64,000 bases of DNA, taken from assembly GCF_017744435.1 (NCBI RefSeq), contig NZ_JAGIBG010000022.1:19245-83244 (forward strand), read 5' to 3'. The first letter of the stretch is position 1, and each line of letters begins with the position of its first letter. The stretch comes from Pseudomonas sp. (lineage in GTDB: Bacteria > Pseudomonadota > Gammaproteobacteria > Pseudomonadales > Pseudomonadaceae). Positions 24,471-33,332 of the stretch are shown in pieces. The translations under genes were made by a program, and so were the position numbers. The notes beneath the pieces are model-generated. The model was not told where the DNA came from. It saw nothing but the letters and a program-made list of their open reading frames with translations, and searched no databases.

Positions 24471-26432
24471 ATGCGCCTGAAGTGGCTGACCAATTTCAAC
24501 ACCCTGTTGCTGGTGACCGTGTGTATCGCCCTGGGAGCGACCCTGTGGTGGTCGCAACGCGCCCTGGAGCGGCCCTATCAGATGATGGAGCGCTACCTGG
24601 GCCTGTCGCAGCAGTTCCAGAACCAGACAGCGCGCAACATCCAGGCTTACCTGGGCAGTGGCGACGCCTTGCGCCACGCTGCTGCCGTCGACGCCAACAA
24701 GCAGCTCGAAGCCTCGCTCAGCGACTGGCCGCCAGAACTCGCCGGCAAACTGCGCCCGAGCCTGGACACCCTGCAGGCCTTCACCACCAACGAACTGCTC
24801 GCCGCCGGCAAGCTGGCCGGCGACCCGCAAGCCCTGCTGCTGCAGGCCGAACGTGAGCTGGGGGCCAACTTCGAGCAGCTGGCCGGCTATGCCCGCGACA
24901 GCGGCAGCAGCGAAGCCAACCGCTACCTGCTGCCATTGCTCGATGCCACCGTGCACCTGGGCCGGCTGTCGCTGGCCCGGGACAAGCTGGTCAGCAGCGG
25001 CCGCGCCGAGCTGGCCGACGAGGTCGAGCGCGAACTGCAAGTGATCCGCGCCCAGGCCCAGGTCATCGACGGCCTGCCGCTGCTGGGCGTGACCCGAGCG
25101 GCCGAATCCAACGCCGACGACTTCGCCGCCATGATGGGCCTGGAGTCCCAGGCCAGCGAGCAACAGGAAGACGTGGCGGTCGGCCTCAAGCGCGAGCTGC
25201 AAAGCCTGCTCAACCGCTACCCCGCCGAGCTGCAACGCACCCGCGAGCAGATCGAACGCCGTACTGCCCTGGCCGCCAGCACCAACCAGCGGCTGGAAGC
25301 CGTGCAACAGGCCATTGCCGGCCTGGAGCCGGAAGTGCGCGGCCAGCACGCGAAGATTGCCGGTGAAGTGCGCATCATCCAGGGGCTGATGATCGGCCTG
25401 ATCCTGCTGATCGCCCTGCTCATCGACACCCTGCAACGGCGCCTGGCCCGCACCCTGACCAGCCTGGCACCGGCCCTGTCGCGCTGGGCCGAAGGTGACT
25501 TTGCCGCGCCTATCGCACTGGGCAAGACCAACCGCGAGCTGCACGACATCCAGGAGTCGCTCAACCGCCTGCGCCAGTACTTGGTGGAGCTGGTCGGCAC
25601 CATCCGCCACAACGCCGAGCAGGTTGCCGGCAGCAGCCACGCCCTGGCCGGCATGAGCGCTGCCCTGCACGACGGCGCCGAGCGCCAGGCCGGCGACACC
25701 GGGCAGATTCGCGATGCGCTGGGCGAGCTGGAAGCGACCATCCAGCAAGTAGCAGGCGACGCCAGCTCTGCCGCCGATGCCAGCCGCGACGCCGGCCGCG
25801 CGGTGGAACAGGGCCAGGCGGTGATTGGCCAGAGCCTCTCGGGGCTGCGGGCACTGGTCGACGAGGTACAAGGCAACGCGCGCATGATCGAACAACTGGC
25901 CGAAGAGTCGGCCACCATCGGCGGGGTGCTGACGGTGATTCGCTCCATCGCCGAACAGACCAACCTGCTGGCATTGAATGCCGCCATCGAAGCCGCCCGC
26001 GCTGGCGAGATGGGCCGTGGCTTCGCCGTGGTGGCCGACGAGGTGCGCTCACTGGCGCAGCGCACCACCGGGGCTACCGGCGAGATCCAGGCGCTGATCG
26101 ACCGCCTGCAGCAGGCGGCGCGAGAATCGGTGGCCGGGATGCGCACCCAGTTGGAACATGCCGAAGCCACCGCCAACCAGGCCCAGGCCGCCGATGGCGC
26201 GCTGGACGAGATTGTCAGCGCGATCCGCACGATTGCCGATACGGCAGTGCGCATTGCCGATGTCACCGCGCAGCAGAGTGGTGCGGTGAGTGAGATTCGC
26301 GATCACAGTGAGCGGATTCATGAGTTGGGTGAAGACAACCTGCAGCGGATCGGCGAAGGGCGCGAGCAAGGCGAACAGCTGCTGAGCCTGGGCGGGGAGC
26401 TGAGCAAGGCGGTGCGGGCCTTCAGGGTCTGA
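24471..26432 (+). CDS. Methyl-accepting chemotaxis protein (CtpL-like)
   Basis: A 653-residue chemoreceptor. TM1 spans about residues 9-28, a long helical periplasmic sensor about 29-300 (size of a helical bimodular domain), TM2 about 301-320 (GLMIGLILLIALLIDTL), then a cytoplasmic HAMP-like linker and signalling domain with the conserved hairpin tip IAEQTNLLALNAAIEAARAG near residue 490-515. It has no visible C-terminal CheR-binding pentapeptide. Its position between a GcbA-like cyclase and dsbD is that of ctpL (PA4844) in P. aeruginosa, a receptor for low-phosphate taxis. The ligand here is inferred from that synteny only. Confidence 0.85.
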   Translation: MRLKWLTNFNTLLLVTVCIALGATLWWSQRALERPYQMMERYLGLSQQFQNQTARNIQAYLGSGDALRHAAAVDANKQLEASLSDWPPELAGKLRPSLDTLQAFTTNELLAAGKLAGDPQALLLQAERELGANFEQLAGYARDSGSSEANRYLLPLLDATVHLGRLSLARDKLVSSGRAELADEVERELQVIRAQAQVIDGLPLLGVTRAAESNADDFAAMMGLESQASEQQEDVAVGLKRELQSLLNRYPAELQRTREQIERRTALAASTNQRLEAVQQAIAGLEPEVRGQHAKIAGEVRIIQGLMIGLILLIALLIDTLQRRLARTLTSLAPALSRWAEGDFAAPIALGKTNRELHDIQESLNRLRQYLVELVGTIRHNAEQVAGSSHALAGMSAALHDGAERQAGDTGQIRDALGELEATIQQVAGDASSAADASRDAGRAVEQGQAVIGQSLSGLRALVDEVQGNARMIEQLAEESATIGGVLTVIRSIAEQTNLLALNAAIEAARAGEMGRGFAVVADEVRSLAQRTTGATGEIQALIDRLQQAARESVAGMRTQLEHAEATANQAQAADGALDEIVSAIRTIADTAVRIADVTAQQSGAVSEIRDHSERIHELGEDNLQRIGEGREQGEQLLSLGGELSKAVRAFRV

Positions 26433-26437
26433 GCCCT

Positions 26438-26546
26438 CCTGTGCCGGCCTCTTCGCGGCTAAAGCCGCTCCCACAGGGATATCACAGGTTTTGAAAACTG
26501 TGCGACCTTGTGGGAGCGGCTTTAGCCGCGAAGGGGCCGGAACAGG
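26438..26546. repeat. REP pair (BIME), CGGCTTTAGCCGCG type
   Basis: A left unit with CTTCGCGGCTAAAGCCGCTC and its near-complementary partner at 26507-26546, spaced by about 30 bases that include TTTTGAAAA. It follows the chemoreceptor and precedes dsbD, and fills half of the 204-base gap between them. Confidence 0.85.
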
Positions 26547-26636
26547 CAATACATAACTGACGCCATGTGTCGCCGTCACTTTCAACCACCGCCAACTCCG
26601 CTATCATGCGGGCACGTTCCACCTCGCGAGTCCGCC

Positions 26637-28415
26637 ATGCGCCGCCTGTTTTTCCTGCTGTTCCTGCTGCTGGCCAGCCCTGCTTTCGCCTCGGGCCTGC
26701 TCGACAACCGCCCCAGCGCCACCCTCGGCGCCGCTTCGCTGTCCAACAACGCCGACTTCCTGCCGGTGCACGAAGCCTTCAAGCTCAGCCTGGTGCAGGC
26801 CGACGCGCAGACCCTCAAGCTGCGCTTCGTCGCCACCGACGGCTACTACCTGTACCGCCACCGCTTCCACTTCCGCACGGAACCAGCGGACATCGCCCTG
26901 GGCCCGCCGAACATCCCCAAGGGCGAAGCCAAGCACGACGAGTTCTTCGGCGACGTCGAGGTGTACCACGGCGTGCTCGATATCGAGATCCCACGCACCG
27001 ACGCTCGCGCCTTCACCCTGCTGGTGGGTTACCAGGGCTGCGCCGACAAGGGCCTGTGCTACCCGCCGGAAACCGAACGCCTGAGCATCGACGGCGAAGC
27101 GCCCGCCGCAGGCGCCGCCTTGCCTGCAGACAGCGAACAGGGCTGGAGCTGGAAGTCGCTGCTGCTGTTCTTCCTCGCTGGGGTCGGCCTGACCTTCACC
27201 CCTTGCGTGCTGCCGATGCTGCCGATCCTCTCTGGCGTGGTCCTGCGTGGCCAGGTCGGTGGCCTGCGTGGCCTGGCCCTGTCGCTGGCCTACGTGCTGC
27301 CGATGGCCGCCAGCTTTGCCGTGCTCGGCGCGCTGATGGGGCTGTTCGGCGCCGGCCTGAACCTGCAGGCGCGCCTGCAGTCGGCCTGGGTTCTGGTGCC
27401 TTTCGCGCTGTTCTTCGTGGTGTTCGCCCTGGCCATGTTCGGCCTGTTCGAGCTCAAGTTGCCGCAGGCCCTGAGCAACCGCCTGAACAACGTCGCCAAC
27501 CACACCCGAGGCGGCTCGCTGCTCGGTGCGGCAGTGCTCGGCGTGCTCTCCAGCCTGCTGGTCTCGCCCTGCGTGTCAGCGCCGCTGGCGGGCGCCTTGC
27601 TGTACATCAGCGCCAGCGGCGATGCCGTGGGCGGCGCGCTCAAGCTGTTCGCCCTGGGCCTGGGCATGGGCGCCCCCTTGCTGCTGATGGCCACGGGTGG
27701 CGCCGCCTGGTTGCCGAAGAGCGGCCCTTGGCTGAACAGCGTGAAAAACGCCATCGGCGTATTGCTGCTGGGCCTGGCCATCGGCCTGCTCAGCCGCGTG
27801 CTGCCGGGGCCGGCGACCTTGCTGCTGGTCGGCTTCCTGGCGGCTGGCGTGGCGCTGTTCCTCGGCGCCCTGGAGTTTGTGATCAAGACGCCACGCCAGC
27901 GCCTGGCACAACTGTTGGGCCTGGCGCTGCTGGTGTATGCGCTGGCCTGCTGGTATGGCGCGCTCAACGGCCAAGGTGACCCGCTACGCCCGCTGCCGCC
28001 CCCCGCCGTGGCCACCGTCAGCGGTGCTGTGGCCAAGGCAGATGCCTGGCAAACCATCACCACCCCGGCCGCACTGGACGCCGCCCTGGCCGAGGCCAAG
28101 GCCGCCGGCCAACCGGTGCTGCTGGACTGGTACGCCGACTGGTGCATCAGCTGCAAGGTGATCGAACACGAAGTGCTCAATGCACCGCAGGTTCAAGGGC
28201 AGTTGAGCGCCTTCAAGCTGCTGCGCTTCGATATCACCCAGAGCAGCGCCGAACAGCGCACGCTGCTCGACCGCTACCAGCTGTTCGGGCCGCCGGCGCT
28301 GTTGTTCTTTGCGGCGAACGGCAGCGAAATGACCACCGATCGGGTGATTGGCGAGATAAACGCCGGGGAATTTGCGCAGATTCTGGCGCGCGTGCGCGGC
28401 AAACTCGGTCTATAA
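26637..28415 (+). CDS. dsbD: Thiol:disulfide interchange protein DsbD
   Basis: The ATG at 26637 gives 592 residues and a signal peptide (MRRLFFLLFLLLASPAFA); the frame is open 24 codons upstream but without a signal. The three DsbD parts are in order: the N-terminal periplasmic domain with cysteines in YQGCADKGLCYP, an eight-helix core with FTPCVLPMLPIL and VSPCVSAPLAG, and a C-terminal thioredoxin domain with WCISC. It carries electrons from cytoplasmic thioredoxin to periplasmic DsbC and cytochrome maturation proteins. In P. aeruginosa it is dipZ, upstream of aroQ as here. A weak stem-loop follows the stop. Confidence 0.93.
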   Translation: MRRLFFLLFLLLASPAFASGLLDNRPSATLGAASLSNNADFLPVHEAFKLSLVQADAQTLKLRFVATDGYYLYRHRFHFRTEPADIALGPPNIPKGEAKHDEFFGDVEVYHGVLDIEIPRTDARAFTLLVGYQGCADKGLCYPPETERLSIDGEAPAAGAALPADSEQGWSWKSLLLFFLAGVGLTFTPCVLPMLPILSGVVLRGQVGGLRGLALSLAYVLPMAASFAVLGALMGLFGAGLNLQARLQSAWVLVPFALFFVVFALAMFGLFELKLPQALSNRLNNVANHTRGGSLLGAAVLGVLSSLLVSPCVSAPLAGALLYISASGDAVGGALKLFALGLGMGAPLLLMATGGAAWLPKSGPWLNSVKNAIGVLLLGLAIGLLSRVLPGPATLLLVGFLAAGVALFLGALEFVIKTPRQRLAQLLGLALLVYALACWYGALNGQGDPLRPLPPPAVATVSGAVAKADAWQTITTPAALDAALAEAKAAGQPVLLDWYADWCISCKVIEHEVLNAPQVQGQLSAFKLLRFDITQSSAEQRTLLDRYQLFGPPALLFFAANGSEMTTDRVIGEINAGEFAQILARVRGKLGL

Positions 28416-28416
28416 C

Positions 28417-28439
28417 TTCCCGCGTGCCGGGAAATTTCT
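28417..28439 (+). terminator. Weak intrinsic terminator after dsbD
   Basis: TTCCCG and CGGGAA pair around a 5-base loop and are followed by ATTTCT. The stem is short and the T-run is broken, so termination would be partial. Confidence 0.45.
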
Positions 28440-28594
28440 CCCAATGAGTGACCAGATTTAATTATTTGGTCACATACTTCGCGCGAACCTCGGGCAACGT
28501 GCTGGCTATTGCCGGGAACTGGACACTTGCCGTCGCTTTGCGGCACACTCGCCGCGCTGTGTTGAATTGCCCTACAAATCCAAGGAATCCGCAG

Positions 28595-29047
28595 ATGGCA
28601 ACCCTACTGGTGCTTCACGGCCCCAACCTGAACCTGCTCGGGACTCGCGAACCGGGCCACTACGGCGCCGTGACCCTGGCCCAGATCAACCAGGACCTGG
28701 AGCAGCGCGCCCGCGCCGCTGGCCACCATTTGCAGTACCTGCAGAGCAATGCCGAGTACGAACTCATCGATCGTATTCATGCCGCACGCAACGAGGGTGT
28801 GGACTTCATCCTGATCAATCCGGCTGCTTTCACCCACACAAGCGTCGCATTACGTGACGCATTGCTCGCGGTGAGCATCCCATTCATCGAAGTGCACCTG
28901 TCCAACGTGCACAAACGCGAACCGTTCCGTCACCACTCCTACTTTTCCGATGTTGCCGTAGGAGTGATCTGCGGCCTGGGCGCCAGCGGTTATCGCCTGG
29001 CCCTGGAGTCTGCACTGGAACAACTGGCTGCCAACGCACAGCCCTGA
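28595..29047 (+). CDS. aroQ: Type II 3-dehydroquinate dehydratase
   Basis: A 150-residue enzyme of the dodecameric type II class. Family blocks are complete: LVLHGPNLNLLGTREPGHYG with the lid-loop Arg and catalytic Tyr, LQSNAEYELIDRIH, LINPAAFTHTSVALRDAL, and IEVHLSNVHKREPFRHHSY with the catalytic His. It makes 3-dehydroshikimate in the shikimate pathway in the cytoplasm. The ATG at 28595 follows AAGGAATCCGCAG. An upstream extension of the frame covers intergenic DNA. It sits ahead of accBC as in P. aeruginosa (aroQ1-accB-accC). Confidence 0.95.
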   Translation: MATLLVLHGPNLNLLGTREPGHYGAVTLAQINQDLEQRARAAGHHLQYLQSNAEYELIDRIHAARNEGVDFILINPAAFTHTSVALRDALLAVSIPFIEVHLSNVHKREPFRHHSYFSDVAVGVICGLGASGYRLALESALEQLAANAQP

Positions 29048-29147
29048 TAACGAAAACCCTGGCCTCAGTGGGCCGGGGTTAGAGAGAAACGTTCAGATAC
29101 GTTTTTAAATTTCGCCCCCTGACCGAACCTTTGGGAGTTGATGATTA

Positions 29148-29612
29148 ATGGATATCCGTAAAGTCAAGAAACTGATCGAGCTGCTGGAAGAGTCTGGCAT
29201 CGACGAGCTGGAGATCAAGGAAGGCGAAGAGTCGGTCCGTATCAGCCGCCACAGCAAGACCCCGGCTGCCCAGCAGTTCTACGCACCTGCGCCAATGGCT
29301 GCCGCGCCTGCCGCTGCTCCGGTTGCCGCTGCCGCTGCGCCAGCCGCCGAAGCCGCTGCCGCCGCTCCAGCCCTGAAAGGCACCGTGATCCGTTCGCCGA
29401 TGGTCGGTACCTTCTACCGCAAGCCTTCGCCGACCTCGCCGAACTTCGCTGAAGTTGGCCAGAGCGTGAAGAAAGGCGACACCCTGTGCATCGTCGAAGC
29501 CATGAAGATGATGAACCACATCGAAGCCGATGTTGGCGGTGTCATCGACGCCATCCTGGTGGAAGACGGCCAGCCGGTTGAGTTCGACCAGCCGCTGTTC
29601 ACCATCGTTTGA
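29148..29612 (+). CDS. accB: Biotin carboxyl carrier protein of acetyl-CoA carboxylase
   Basis: A 154-residue protein. The biotinylated lysine is K120 in EAMKMMN, within a complete biotinyl domain (about residues 78-154: SPMVGTFYRKPSP, KGDTLCIVEAMK, VDQ-like ending FDQPLFTIV). An N-terminal helical part (MDIRKVKKLIELLEESGIDE) and an Ala/Pro linker (residues 45-75) match BCCP. It carries the carboxyl group between AccC and the AccAD transferase in the first step of fatty-acid synthesis. accC begins 17 bases downstream, the standard two-gene operon, which in many bacteria is self-regulated by AccB. Confidence 0.96.
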   Translation: MDIRKVKKLIELLEESGIDELEIKEGEESVRISRHSKTPAAQQFYAPAPMAAAPAAAPVAAAAAPAAEAAAAAPALKGTVIRSPMVGTFYRKPSPTSPNFAEVGQSVKKGDTLCIVEAMKMMNHIEADVGGVIDAILVEDGQPVEFDQPLFTIV

Positions 29613-29629
29613 ATCGCGGAGAGCCAACG

Positions 29630-30985
29630 ATGTCTGGGAAGCTCGAAAAAGTCCTGATCGCCAACCGTGGGGAAATTGCCCTGCGGATCCTGCGTGCCTG
29701 CAAAGAGCTGGGCATCAAGACCGTCGCCGTGCACTCCACGGCCGACCGTGAACTGATGCACCTGGGCCTGGCAGACGAGTCGGTCTGCATCGGCCCTGCA
29801 TCGTCCAAGGATTCCTACCTGCACATCCCGGCGATCATCGCTGCCGCCGAAGTCACTGGCGCCACCGCGATCCACCCGGGTTACGGCTTCCTCGCGGAAA
29901 ACGCCGATTTCGCCGAGCAGGTGGAAAAGTCCGGTTTCGCCTTCATCGGCCCGAAAGCCGACACCATTCGCCTGATGGGCGACAAGGTTTCGGCCAAGGA
30001 CGCGATGATCAAGTCGGGCGTACCTACCGTACCGGGCTCCGATGGCCCGCTGCCGGAAGACGAAGAGGTCGCCCTGGCGATCGCCCGTGACGTCGGCTAC
30101 CCGGTGATCATCAAGGCCGCCGGTGGCGGTGGTGGTCGCGGCATGCGCGTGGTGCACAAGGAAGAGGACCTGATTTCCTCGGCCAAGCTCACCCGTACCG
30201 AAGCCGGTGCTGCCTTCGGCAACCCGATGGTCTACCTGGAGAAGTTCCTGACCAACCCACGTCACGTGGAAGTTCAGGTGCTGTCCGACGGCCAGGGCAA
30301 CGCCATCCACCTGGGTGACCGCGACTGCTCGCTGCAGCGCCGTCACCAGAAGGTGCTGGAAGAAGCCCCGGCCCCGGGTATCGACGAGAAGGCGCGTCAG
30401 GAAGTCTACAAGCGTTGCGTCGATGCGTGCATCGAGATCGGCTACCGCGGTGCCGGTACCTTCGAGTTCCTGTACGAGAACGGCCGTTTCTACTTCATCG
30501 AGATGAACACCCGTGTGCAGGTTGAGCACCCGGTGTCGGAGATGGTCACCGGTATCGACATCGTCAAGGAGATGCTGAGCATCGCCGCTGGCAACAAGCT
30601 GTCGTTCCGTCAGGAAGACGTGGTCATCCGTGGCCACTCGCTGGAGTGCCGGATCAACGCCGAAGACCCGAAGAAGTTCATTCCGAGCCCAGGCAAGGTC
30701 AAGCACTTCCACGCCCCGGGCGGCAACGGCGTGCGCGTCGATTCGCACCTGTACAGCGGCTACTCGGTTCCGCCGAACTACGACTCGCTGATCGGCAAGC
30801 TGATCACCTACGGCAAGGACCGCGACGAAGCCATGGCGCGCATGCGCAATGCCCTGGACGAGATCGTCGTCGACGGCATCAAGACCAACATCCCGCTGCA
30901 CCGCGACCTGGTGCGTGATGAAGGTTTCTGCAAAGGCGGCGTGAACATCCACTACCTCGAGCACAAACTGGCCAACCAGGAGTGA
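29630..30985 (+). CDS. accC: Biotin carboxylase subunit of acetyl-CoA carboxylase
   Basis: A 451-residue ATP-grasp enzyme, started at the ATG of MSGKLEKVLIANRGEIA; an alternative upstream start overlaps the intergenic ribosome site. Motifs include the flexible glycine-rich loop KAAGGGGGRGMR, HPGYGFLAENADFAE, the metal-binding Glu in YFIEMNTRVQVEHP and SLECRINAEDP. It carboxylates the biotin of AccB with ATP and bicarbonate. In P. aeruginosa prmA follows accC; here a strong terminator, a REP pair and the aco cluster intervene. Confidence 0.96.
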   Translation: MSGKLEKVLIANRGEIALRILRACKELGIKTVAVHSTADRELMHLGLADESVCIGPASSKDSYLHIPAIIAAAEVTGATAIHPGYGFLAENADFAEQVEKSGFAFIGPKADTIRLMGDKVSAKDAMIKSGVPTVPGSDGPLPEDEEVALAIARDVGYPVIIKAAGGGGGRGMRVVHKEEDLISSAKLTRTEAGAAFGNPMVYLEKFLTNPRHVEVQVLSDGQGNAIHLGDRDCSLQRRHQKVLEEAPAPGIDEKARQEVYKRCVDACIEIGYRGAGTFEFLYENGRFYFIEMNTRVQVEHPVSEMVTGIDIVKEMLSIAAGNKLSFRQEDVVIRGHSLECRINAEDPKKFIPSPGKVKHFHAPGGNGVRVDSHLYSGYSVPPNYDSLIGKLITYGKDRDEAMARMRNALDEIVVDGIKTNIPLHRDLVRDEGFCKGGVNIHYLEHKLANQE

Positions 30986-31006
30986 TCGCGTTAGCGTGAT
31001 GCACCG

Positions 31007-31037
31007 AAACCCCGGACGTGTTCCGGGGTTTTTTATT
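31007..31037 (+). terminator. Strong Rho-independent terminator after accC
   Basis: AAACCCCGGA at 31007-31016 pairs perfectly with TCCGGGGTTT at 31022-31031 around a 5-base loop, and the stem runs directly into a TTTTTT tract. It closes the aroQ-accBC region. Confidence 0.92.
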
Positions 31038-31063
31038 GCCTGACAGAAGGCTTGCGCGGTCGC

Positions 31064-31180
31064 TGTGGGAGCGGCCTTGTGTCGCGAAAGGGGCGCGCAG
31101 CGGCCCCAAGATCTTAGCTCCGCCGGCAGTATCGCCGGGGCCGCTTTGCGGCCCTTTCGCGACGCAAGGCCGCTCCCACA
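31064..31180. repeat. REP pair (BIME), CGGCCTTG type
   Basis: GTGGGAGCGGCCTTG at the left and its complement at the right enclose about 60 bases that themselves hold GGGGCCGCTTTGCGGCCC. Arms of about 27 bases pair with one or two mismatches. It lies between the accC terminator and the acoR stop, on the left boundary of the aco cluster. Confidence 0.87.
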
Positions 31181-31199
31181 AAAAGCGCAGCTCCAGTCC

Positions 31200-33053
31200 C
31201 TACCCCTTCATCCGCGGCATCTCGATCCGGTGCTCATGCACCCGCCGATACAAGGTCGCCCGCGAAATGCCCAAGGCCCGCGCCGCCTCCGCCGGCTTCC
31301 AGCGATGACGGATCAGCGCATCGAGCAGCAACTGCCGAGCCGGGCTCGACACCCCGGAATCAGCCGTAGGCACGGCATCACCCCGCACCTCTTGGGGCAG
31401 ATTCTCCAGGCACACCTGGCCACCTTCGCTGACCGCACAGGCATATCGCAGCACCTGCCGCAGCTGGCGCAAATTCCCCGGCCAGCGGTACACCAGCAGC
31501 GCCTGCAGCGCATCGTCGGCCAGCATCACCTCAACCCCGCAAGCCGCAGCCTCCTCAGCCAGCAACTGATGAATCAGGCTCAATCGGTCCTCCCGCTCCC
31601 TGAGCGGCGGCAACTCGAACCGGGCATTGGCCAGGCGGAAATACAGGTCCTCACGGAAACGCCCTTCACTCACCATCGCCGCCAGGTCGCGGTGAGTCGC
31701 GCAGATCACCTGGATGTCCACGCGCTCCCGTCGTGCAGCCCCCAGTGGCGCCACCTCGCCTTCAGCCAGCACTCGCAGCAGCCGGGTCTGCAGAGGCAGC
31801 GGCATGTCGCCAATCTCGTCGAGGAACAAGGTGCCGCCATCGGCCTGCTGCAGCAGACCCTGCATGCCTTTGCTCGACGCGCCGGTAAACGCCCCGGCGA
31901 CATAGCCGAACAGTTCACTCTCGATCAGGCTCTCGGGAATGGCCGCACAGTTCAGCGTGACGAATGGCCCGTCATGGCGCTGGCTCTGCTGGTGCAGCTG
32001 GCGCGCGAAGACTTCCTTGCCGGCACCGGTCTCGCCCTGCACCAGCACGGCCAGGTTGCAATCCTTGACCCTTGTGGCCAGCCGCAGGTGTTGTTCGATG
32101 CGCGCATCCTGCGCTTGCTGCAAAGGTTGCGCCCGGCCCCTTCGCTGGGGCGCGCTGACCCGGCCATACAACCCGCCCCAACCCGGCAGGCGCTGGGCCG
32201 AGGCCTCGTTGGCGCGGCGCAGCTGGCCCATGTCGAACAGCTCGCCGATGTGTTCAGGCAAACGCCCGTGCCGCGCCAGCAAACGCTCGCGGGCCAGGCT
32301 GTTGATCGCCTGCAGGCGGCCGTCGGCATCCCAGGCCAGCAGGTAGTCGGGTTGGCTTTCCACATAACCCGGCGTGCCATGGGCGCGCATCACCCAGTGG
32401 CTCTGGGCGCTGTGCATGAAGAAGGCGTTCTCGATCTCCCGTGCGGTCTGTTCCACCAGTTGCAGGATCAGGTGCTGGCTGCGGCGGTCGTCCGGGGATT
32501 GCAGGGCCGACACATCCACCACGCCGAGCAGCTCGCCCTGCGGATCGAACACCGGCGCCGCCGTGCAGGTCAGGCCAATGAAGGCGGCGCGAAAGTGATC
32601 GCGCTTGTGCACCGTGACCGGCGCCTTGCTGGTCAGCACCGCCGCCACGCCACAGGTGCCCTCCTCGCCCTCGGACCAGCAGGTGCCCAGGTACAAGCCA
32701 GCCTTGCGGCAGTCGTTGCGGATGGCCGACTCGACCCGGTAATCGATGGTGCGCCCCAAGGCATCGGTCAGCAGCACGCAATAGTCGGCGCCGCGCACTC
32801 GCGTATGCAGGCGCGCCACCGCATCGCTGGCAATGCGCAGGAACAGTTCGGCGCGTTCGCGGCATTCGTTGAGCAGGCTTTGGGAAAGGATGCGCGGCCC
32901 CTGCTGGGACCCAGGGTCAAGACGGTACAGCTCCATGGAACGGCGCCAGGAGTCGAGGATCAGCGGCGGCACCGGCGCCTGAGGCAGGCGGTCGGCGTTC
33001 TTCAGCACCCGGCTGACGCAATCGACATGGGCTCGGGAGTTCGCGGCAAGCAT
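31200..33053 (-). CDS. acoR: Sigma-54-dependent activator of acetoin catabolism AcoR
   Basis: The start at ATG 33053 (GGAGG 5 bases upstream) gives 617 residues. An N-terminal signal-sensing part, GAF-like at about 60-210, is followed by a PAS-like stretch (about 225-290), then an AAA+ domain with Walker A GETGAGKE at 340-347, the sigma-54-contacting GAFTGA at 387-392 and Walker B GGTLFLDEIGD, and a C-terminal Fis-type HTH (PAEAARALGISRATLYRRV). It is expected to respond to acetoin and open a sigma-54 promoter upstream of acoX, which is visible at 33284-33299. It is divergent from acoX with a 279-base control region. Confidence 0.9.
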   Translation of the reverse strand: MLAANSRAHVDCVSRVLKNADRLPQAPVPPLILDSWRRSMELYRLDPGSQQGPRILSQSLLNECRERAELFLRIASDAVARLHTRVRGADYCVLLTDALGRTIDYRVESAIRNDCRKAGLYLGTCWSEGEEGTCGVAAVLTSKAPVTVHKRDHFRAAFIGLTCTAAPVFDPQGELLGVVDVSALQSPDDRRSQHLILQLVEQTAREIENAFFMHSAQSHWVMRAHGTPGYVESQPDYLLAWDADGRLQAINSLARERLLARHGRLPEHIGELFDMGQLRRANEASAQRLPGWGGLYGRVSAPQRRGRAQPLQQAQDARIEQHLRLATRVKDCNLAVLVQGETGAGKEVFARQLHQQSQRHDGPFVTLNCAAIPESLIESELFGYVAGAFTGASSKGMQGLLQQADGGTLFLDEIGDMPLPLQTRLLRVLAEGEVAPLGAARRERVDIQVICATHRDLAAMVSEGRFREDLYFRLANARFELPPLREREDRLSLIHQLLAEEAAACGVEVMLADDALQALLVYRWPGNLRQLRQVLRYACAVSEGGQVCLENLPQEVRGDAVPTADSGVSSPARQLLLDALIRHRWKPAEAARALGISRATLYRRVHEHRIEMPRMKG

Positions 33054-33145
33054 GAGGCCTCCGGTTCCTGTTTGTTCTTGTCGTTGTGCGGCCATTAAGC
33101 GCCTGCCGGCATGTCCCGACAAGCGTTGCGTGATTACCGGTGGGC

Positions 33146-33164
33146 CTGAGACGCAGCGTCTCAG
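33146..33164. promoter_or_regulatory. Putative AcoR activator site 1 (perfect palindrome)
   Basis: CTGAGACG-CAG-CGTCTCAG, an exact inverted repeat with 8-base arms and a 3-base centre. It lies 120-138 bases upstream of the -24 element of the acoX promoter, a usual distance for a sigma-54 enhancer, and 93 bases from the acoR start. AcoR binding is inferred. Confidence 0.6.
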
Positions 33165-33188
33165 CCTCCCGGCAAGCGCCGGCCGATG

Positions 33189-33207
33189 CTGGCACGCAGC
33201 GTCTCAG
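33189..33207. promoter_or_regulatory. Putative AcoR activator site 2 (imperfect palindrome)
   Basis: CTGGCACG-CAG-CGTCTCAG shares the centre and whole right arm of site 1 and differs at two bases in the left arm. It lies 43 bases from site 1 centre to centre, close to four helical turns, so both would face the same side of the DNA. Confidence 0.58.
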
Positions 33208-33283
33208 GCAAGGACCGCAGTAGCCTGGCCCGATAGTGCTCGAACCCCTCTGCAACGGCCCTTGCAGGGCAGGTTAAGAAAGC

Positions 33284-33299
33284 TGGCACCCACCTTGCT
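33284..33299 (+). promoter_or_regulatory. Sigma-54 (-24/-12) promoter of acoXABC
   Basis: TGGCAC at 33284-33289, five bases, then TTGCT at 33295-33299. The invariant GG (33285-33286) and GC (33297-33298) are exactly 10 bases apart. Transcription would begin near 33310, about 20 bases before the acoX ATG. An AcoR-type activator gene is adjacent, so the match is very unlikely to be chance. Confidence 0.88.
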
Positions 33300-33332
33300 C
33301 AAGCCTAGGCAAACAAGAATACGAGGTGTGCC

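Noticed and set aside
24147..25895. A 582-codon minus-strand open frame opposite the chemoreceptor
   Set aside because: It crosses from the end of the cyclase gene into the receptor gene, and its product is Gln/Ala/Leu/Gly-rich antisense sequence.
31065..33098. A 677-codon open frame opposite acoR
   Set aside because: AcoR is plain on the minus strand (GAFTGA, Walker motifs). The opposite frame begins inside a REP and resembles no family.
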